Below, in pieces: positions 14,125 to 16,417 of a DNA stretch of 16,417 nucleotides. This DNA comes from Vulcanococcus sp. SFB_649D_100_25 (lineage in GTDB: Bacteria > Cyanobacteriota > Cyanobacteriia > PCC-6307 > Cyanobiaceae), in contig JAURGL010000025.1 of the NCBI GenBank assembly GCA_030833825.1, positions 1 to 16,417 of the forward strand, written 5' to 3'. The number at the start of each line of letters is the position of its first letter. The stretch's first letter is position 1. Both the position numbers and the translations under genes were made by a program. Below the pieces are notes generated by a model, which worked only from the letters and a program-made list of their open reading frames with translations, had not been told where the DNA came from and did not search any database.

Positions 14125-14913
14125 ATGAACCCGGCTGCACAAGTCACTGCGGACCAACGGATGTCTGCAGCCCTTCAGGCCTACCTGGAGCACCCCTGCC
14201 TCAAGAGCCGCAATGCGGTTGTGCACGCGAACCTGCCATTGGTCTGGCAGGTGGCCCGGCGCGAAAGCCTGCGCAGCGGGGCCAGCTTTGAGGATCTCGC
14301 CCAGGTGGGAGCGATCGGCTTGATCAAAGCGGTGGAGCGGTTTGATCCAGGCCGCGGCACCACCTTGAGCACGGCGGCCGTCCCCTGGATTCGCGGCGCA
14401 ATCCGTCACCACCTGCGTGATCACGGCCAGCCCCTGAGTGGGTCCCGCAGCCTGATTGAGCTCCGGCAACGGGCCCAACAACTCCAGAACCGGCGCCAAC
14501 GCGAAGGCCTCGCCCCCCTGGCGGAGCCAGCCCTGCTGGAGGCCCTGGGATGCTCCATGGAACGCTGGCGGCAGGCCCAGGAGCTGCCGCAGCAACACCC
14601 CGCCAGCCTCGACCAGACCATGGCCGGGGCCGAGGCGGACGCGGCCCCCTTGGTGGAACAGCTCCCTGATCCCCAGGGCACAGACCACTACGACGCTCTC
14701 AAGCGGCAGGAGCTGCGCCGGTTGCTCTGGGGCAGCCTCAAGCAACTGCAGGCTCCTCAACGACGCCTGCTGCTGGCACGGGTGTTGCGGGGCCAATCCT
14801 GGCGAGAGCTCGGCCGAAGCCGCCAGCTGAGCGCGAAGGCCGCACAGAGGGATTGCCAACGGCTCCTCGAGCAGCTCAGGCAGCAGCTGGCGCCGCAGCT
14901 CAGCCTGGGCTGA
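14125..14913 (+). CDS. Sigma-70 family RNA polymerase sigma factor, group 3 (SigF-like)
   Basis: It would redirect RNA polymerase to a special promoter set. The 262-residue protein has region 2 from about residue 29 (RNAVVHANLPLVWQVARRES), with ASFEDLAQVGAIGLIKAVERFDPGRG and the -10-recognition segment LSTAAVPWIRGAIRHHLRDHG (W88, R90). The middle region 3 is Gln/Arg/Leu-rich. The C-terminal region 4 helix-turn-helix is about SWRELGRSRQLSAKAAQRDCQRLL. The AVPWIRG..RHHLRD form is that of SigF/SigB-type alternative sigmas rather than of group 1 or 2. Region 4 departs from the usual pattern. No partner anti-sigma gene is beside it. ATG 14125 is used; ATG 14161 is an in-frame alternative. It is separated from the hydrolase by 78 bases with hairpins. 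Confidence 0.85.
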   Translation: MNPAAQVTADQRMSAALQAYLEHPCLKSRNAVVHANLPLVWQVARRESLRSGASFEDLAQVGAIGLIKAVERFDPGRGTTLSTAAVPWIRGAIRHHLRDHGQPLSGSRSLIELRQRAQQLQNRRQREGLAPLAEPALLEALGCSMERWRQAQELPQQHPASLDQTMAGAEADAAPLVEQLPDPQGTDHYDALKRQELRRLLWGSLKQLQAPQRRLLLARVLRGQSWRELGRSRQLSAKAAQRDCQRLLEQLRQQLAPQLSLG

Positions 14914-14928
14914 GGGGGAGCGCCCTCA
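14911..14928. terminator. Short stem-loop between convergent sigma factor and DUF92 genes
   Basis: TGAGGG (14911-14916) pairs with CCCTCA (14923-14928) around GGAGCG. The left arm begins with the sigma-factor TGA itself, and the right arm ends two bases before the complement of the other gene's stop. Only 17 bases separate the two stops, so this hairpin serves as the sole candidate terminator for both strands. There is no U tract. Confidence 0.4.
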
Positions 14929-14930
14929 AC

Positions 14931-15716
14931 TCAAGCCAGCCCCATCAACTGGGCCAGGACCATCGCCAGCAGGGCCGCGATCAGGGTCTGAAGCGCATTC
15001 ACCAGCTCGTTGCTGAGCCAGGGGTAGCGGCCCTGCAGGGTGGCTCCGATGCCACTTTCGATCAGGGTGGCCAGCAGACCGACACCCATCACCAAGGCGG
15101 CGGTGGCGGCACCCTGCACCAGGCCCAGCTGCAGCATCACCACAGCCATCACGGCACTGCCCAGCAGGCTGGCGGCAGTGCCCTCGAGACTGATGGCCCC
15201 CTCCGTTCCAGCGGGGACGGGCCGAAGGGTGGAGATCAAGACGGTGTGGCGCCCCCAGCGCTTCCCGATCTCACTGCCGCAGGTGTCGGCCAGCTTGGCG
15301 CTGAAGCTGGCCGCGAAACCGATCTTCAGCAGGGTGACCGGTGCGGTGGGCAGCACCGTGAGCAGGGCGAGAACCGCCCCGGTGGCCGCCGAGCCCCAAA
15401 CGTTCTCAGGGCCCCGCTGACCGCCCCGCGCCTCCGCCAGGCCCTGCTCCTGCTTGCGCCGCAACCCGAGACGGGTGACCAGGGACCCCAGGCCCAGATA
15501 GATCACCACCGCCGACCAACCGGGCCAATCCAGGCTCCCCAGCAGAAGAGTCCCGAGGATTCCGGCATGCACCCAGCCGGCAGGGGTGAGCAGGGGGAGG
15601 CGTTGGGCAAAGCCGATCAGAGCGGCGTTCACCACGAGGGCGAAAGCCCAGTGGAACAACCGCTCCGGACGCGCCAGGACGAGCAACTCCAGCAAGGCCC
15701 TACCCACCAAGATCAA
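14931..15716 (-). CDS. DUF92/TIGR00297 membrane protein, phytyl-phosphate kinase (VTE6)-like
   Basis: Characterised relatives (plant VTE6 and its cyanobacterial counterpart) phosphorylate phytyl phosphate to phytyl diphosphate, recycling phytol from chlorophyll into tocopherol or phylloquinone-type compounds. The protein has up to 261 residues and about six to seven hydrophobic spans. It has the family signature FSAKLADTCGSEIGKRWG around D144 and then STLRPVPAGTEGAISLEGT. The earlier landmarks LTPAGWVHAGILGT and GPENVWGSAATG also fit. No ATG exists at the N-terminus; TTG 15716 (with an in-frame GTG at 15707) is taken. Tocopherol is not expected in all picocyanobacteria, so phylloquinone or simple phytol salvage may be the main role. 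This is inference. Confidence 0.82.
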   Translation of the reverse strand: MILVGRALLELLVLARPERLFHWAFALVVNAALIGFAQRLPLLTPAGWVHAGILGTLLLGSLDWPGWSAVVIYLGLGSLVTRLGLRRKQEQGLAEARGGQRGPENVWGSAATGAVLALLTVLPTAPVTLLKIGFAASFSAKLADTCGSEIGKRWGRHTVLISTLRPVPAGTEGAISLEGTAASLLGSAVMAVVMLQLGLVQGAATAALVMGVGLLATLIESGIGATLQGRYPWLSNELVNALQTLIAALLAMVLAQLMGLA

Positions 15717-15842
15717 CCCAGCACACCATGCCGTGGGTGAGCACTCAGGGGAAGCGGTCCTTCTGTTGCACAGCCCTAAGGCAGGCCCCGCAGAGGCCCT
15801 TCGGCAGCGGATAATCGCGGCAACGGCCTGTGATTCGGCGCC

Positions 15843-16214
15843 ATGGTGTTCAACAGCAAGGGCAAGTTCTTCCTCAACCTCGACGAGAAGAGCCCCGCGA
15901 CACCGGCCAAGGTTGCTCCTGTCGCTGTTGCTCCTGTCGAGGCCGCACCGGCCAAGGCTGCTGCCCCTGCCAAGGCTGCCGAGAAGGCTCCTGCAGCCGT
16001 CAAGGCCGAGCCCAGCGGCAAGGTGGTGACCACTGCAGAAGCGATCGCAGCCGAACTGGCCGCGGAGCAGGCGGCCCTTCCCCCCCGCACTGAGTCCACG
16101 TTCGCGCCCGAGTGCGTCAGTGCTGGTGGGGCCCTGCCGATGCGCCGCCGCCGCGGTGGCGCCAACCTGGCGGGCTTCCGCAGCATGGCCAGCGGCCTGT
16201 TCGGCAAGAAGTGA
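15843..16214 (+). CDS. Ala/Pro/Lys-rich protein with basic C-terminal motif, unknown function
   Basis: The 123-residue product has three parts. A short ordered-looking head, MVFNSKGKFFLNLDEK, comes first. A low-complexity middle at about 18-60 is built of PAK, APV and KAA units. The tail contains TTAEAIAAELAAEQ (likely helix) and then TFAPECVSAGGALPMRRRRGGANLAGFRSM with ASGLFGKK at the end. The RRRRGG run may contact RNA, DNA or a phosphate-rich partner. There is no signal peptide or membrane span. ATG 15843 is the only good start. GATAAT at 15810-15815 could be a -10 box, but no -35 is evident. I do not recognise the family with certainty, and the ordered ends suggest a real conserved protein around a disordered linker. 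Confidence 0.7.
   Translation: MVFNSKGKFFLNLDEKSPATPAKVAPVAVAPVEAAPAKAAAPAKAAEKAPAAVKAEPSGKVVTTAEAIAAELAAEQAALPPRTESTFAPECVSAGGALPMRRRRGGANLAGFRSMASGLFGKK
15901..15957 (+). repeat. Short in-gene tandem repeats coding the Ala/Pro/Lys linker
   Basis: GTTGCTCCTGTCG occurs at 15912-15924 and again at 15927-15939, with a period of 15 bases (five codons). CACCGGCCAAGG occurs at 15901-15912 and at 15946-15957, a period of 45. Both periods are multiples of three, so the repeats can expand or shrink without breaking the frame. They account for the PAKVAPVAVAPVEAAPAKAA pattern in the protein. Confidence 0.6.
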
Positions 16215-16221
16215 TCACTAG

Positions 16222-16417
16222 ATGCCCCAGCGGCTGGCCCGCCAGCTGCTGAGGGCAGACAGGGCCGCCACACAGGCGGTCGAACTGCTAACCCAGTACG
16301 GCTTTAATGAGCTACGACTGCATCGCCTTGAGATTAATCTGCGTCCAGAAAATGCTGCTTCGCGAAGAGTCGCTGAAAAAGCAGGATATGTTTTTGAAGG
16401 CGAACGCCCTCGATATC
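16222..16417 (+). CDS. GNAT acetyltransferase C-terminal half, N-terminally truncated, runs off right edge
   Basis: From ATG 16222 the frame reads 65 residues to the edge. The part from residue 17 (ATQAVELLTQYGFNELRLHR, then LEINLRPENAASRRVAEKAG) is the C-terminal half of a RimJ/RimL-like GNAT N-acetyltransferase. Such proteins normally have about 90-100 further residues before it. Here only about 16 precede, and an in-frame TAG (16219-16221) directly abuts the ATG. The usual GrGxAT acetyl-CoA loop reads DRAAT. G+C falls from about 75% in 16222-16280 to about 48% in 16281-16417 (hand counts). It lies 7 bases after the previous stop. The best reading is a decayed or recombined remnant, though a short functional fusion or a sequence-assembly join cannot be excluded. 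Confidence 0.55.
   Translation, partial: MPQRLARQLLRADRAATQAVELLTQYGFNELRLHRLEINLRPENAASRRVAEKAGYVFEGERPRY

Noticed and set aside
13543..14859. 438-codon minus-strand open frame across the SGNH hydrolase and sigma factor
   Set aside because: It crosses two well-supported plus-strand genes and the hairpins between them, and its translation has no domain-like pattern.
1..16417. tRNA genes, CRISPR repeats, insertion sequences or phage genes
   Set aside because: No cloverleaf-like sequence, regularly spaced repeats, transposase motifs or terminal inverted repeats were found in the short intergenic gaps.

Overview
The window is GC-rich (about two thirds G+C by eye) and densely packed with genes. 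It looks like chromosomal DNA of a picocyanobacterium of the Synechococcus/Cyanobium group. This rests on gene content and protein style: a C-terminal processing protease, IspG of the MEP pathway, a VTE6/DUF92-type kinase homologue, a sigma factor of the SigF type, and a phosphonate-type ABC transporter with a tandem-fused permease. No species name can be given from the sequence alone.

Layout. Positions 1-508 (minus) hold the 5' part of an exported protein running off the left edge. 584-4135 (plus) is mfd, the transcription-repair coupling factor. 4227-4415 (plus) is a 62-residue membrane protein behind a striking 11-bp perfect dyad. 4550-8415 carries four minus-strand genes, probably one or two transcripts: a VOC-fold protein, a family 4 Fe-S uracil-DNA glycosylase, ispG, then after a 120-bp gap with a 16-bp palindrome a CtpA-type protease. 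8497-9675 (plus) is a class I aminotransferase. 9720-14046 (plus) is a tight transporter operon: phnD, a small multi-pass membrane protein (TTG start), a 28-residue single-span peptide, phnC, a double-length phnE and an SGNH/GDSL hydrolase. Three of its junctions are 4-base ATGA/GTGA overlaps. 14125-14913 (plus) is a sigma-70 family factor. 14931-15716 (minus) is the DUF92/VTE6-like membrane protein. 15843-16214 (plus) is an Ala/Pro/Lys-rich protein. 16222 to the right edge is the C-terminal half of a GNAT acetyltransferase that lacks its usual N-terminal half and shows a sharp fall in G+C.

How it fits together. The minus-strand block is housekeeping: isoprenoid precursor synthesis, uracil repair, and maturation of a secreted or thylakoid-lumen substrate. 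The plus-strand block is a complete importer for a reduced or organic phosphorus compound (phosphonate or phosphite) with no C-P lyase, phosphonatase or phosphite dehydrogenase nearby. In their place the operon holds two tiny membrane proteins and a hydrolase that is translationally coupled to the permease.

The least explained parts are the two small proteins between phnD and phnC, the coupled SGNH hydrolase, the dyad-controlled 62-residue gene, hairpins overlapping TGA stop codons, and the composition break at the truncated GNAT. No tRNA, rRNA, CRISPR array, insertion sequence or phage gene is visible.
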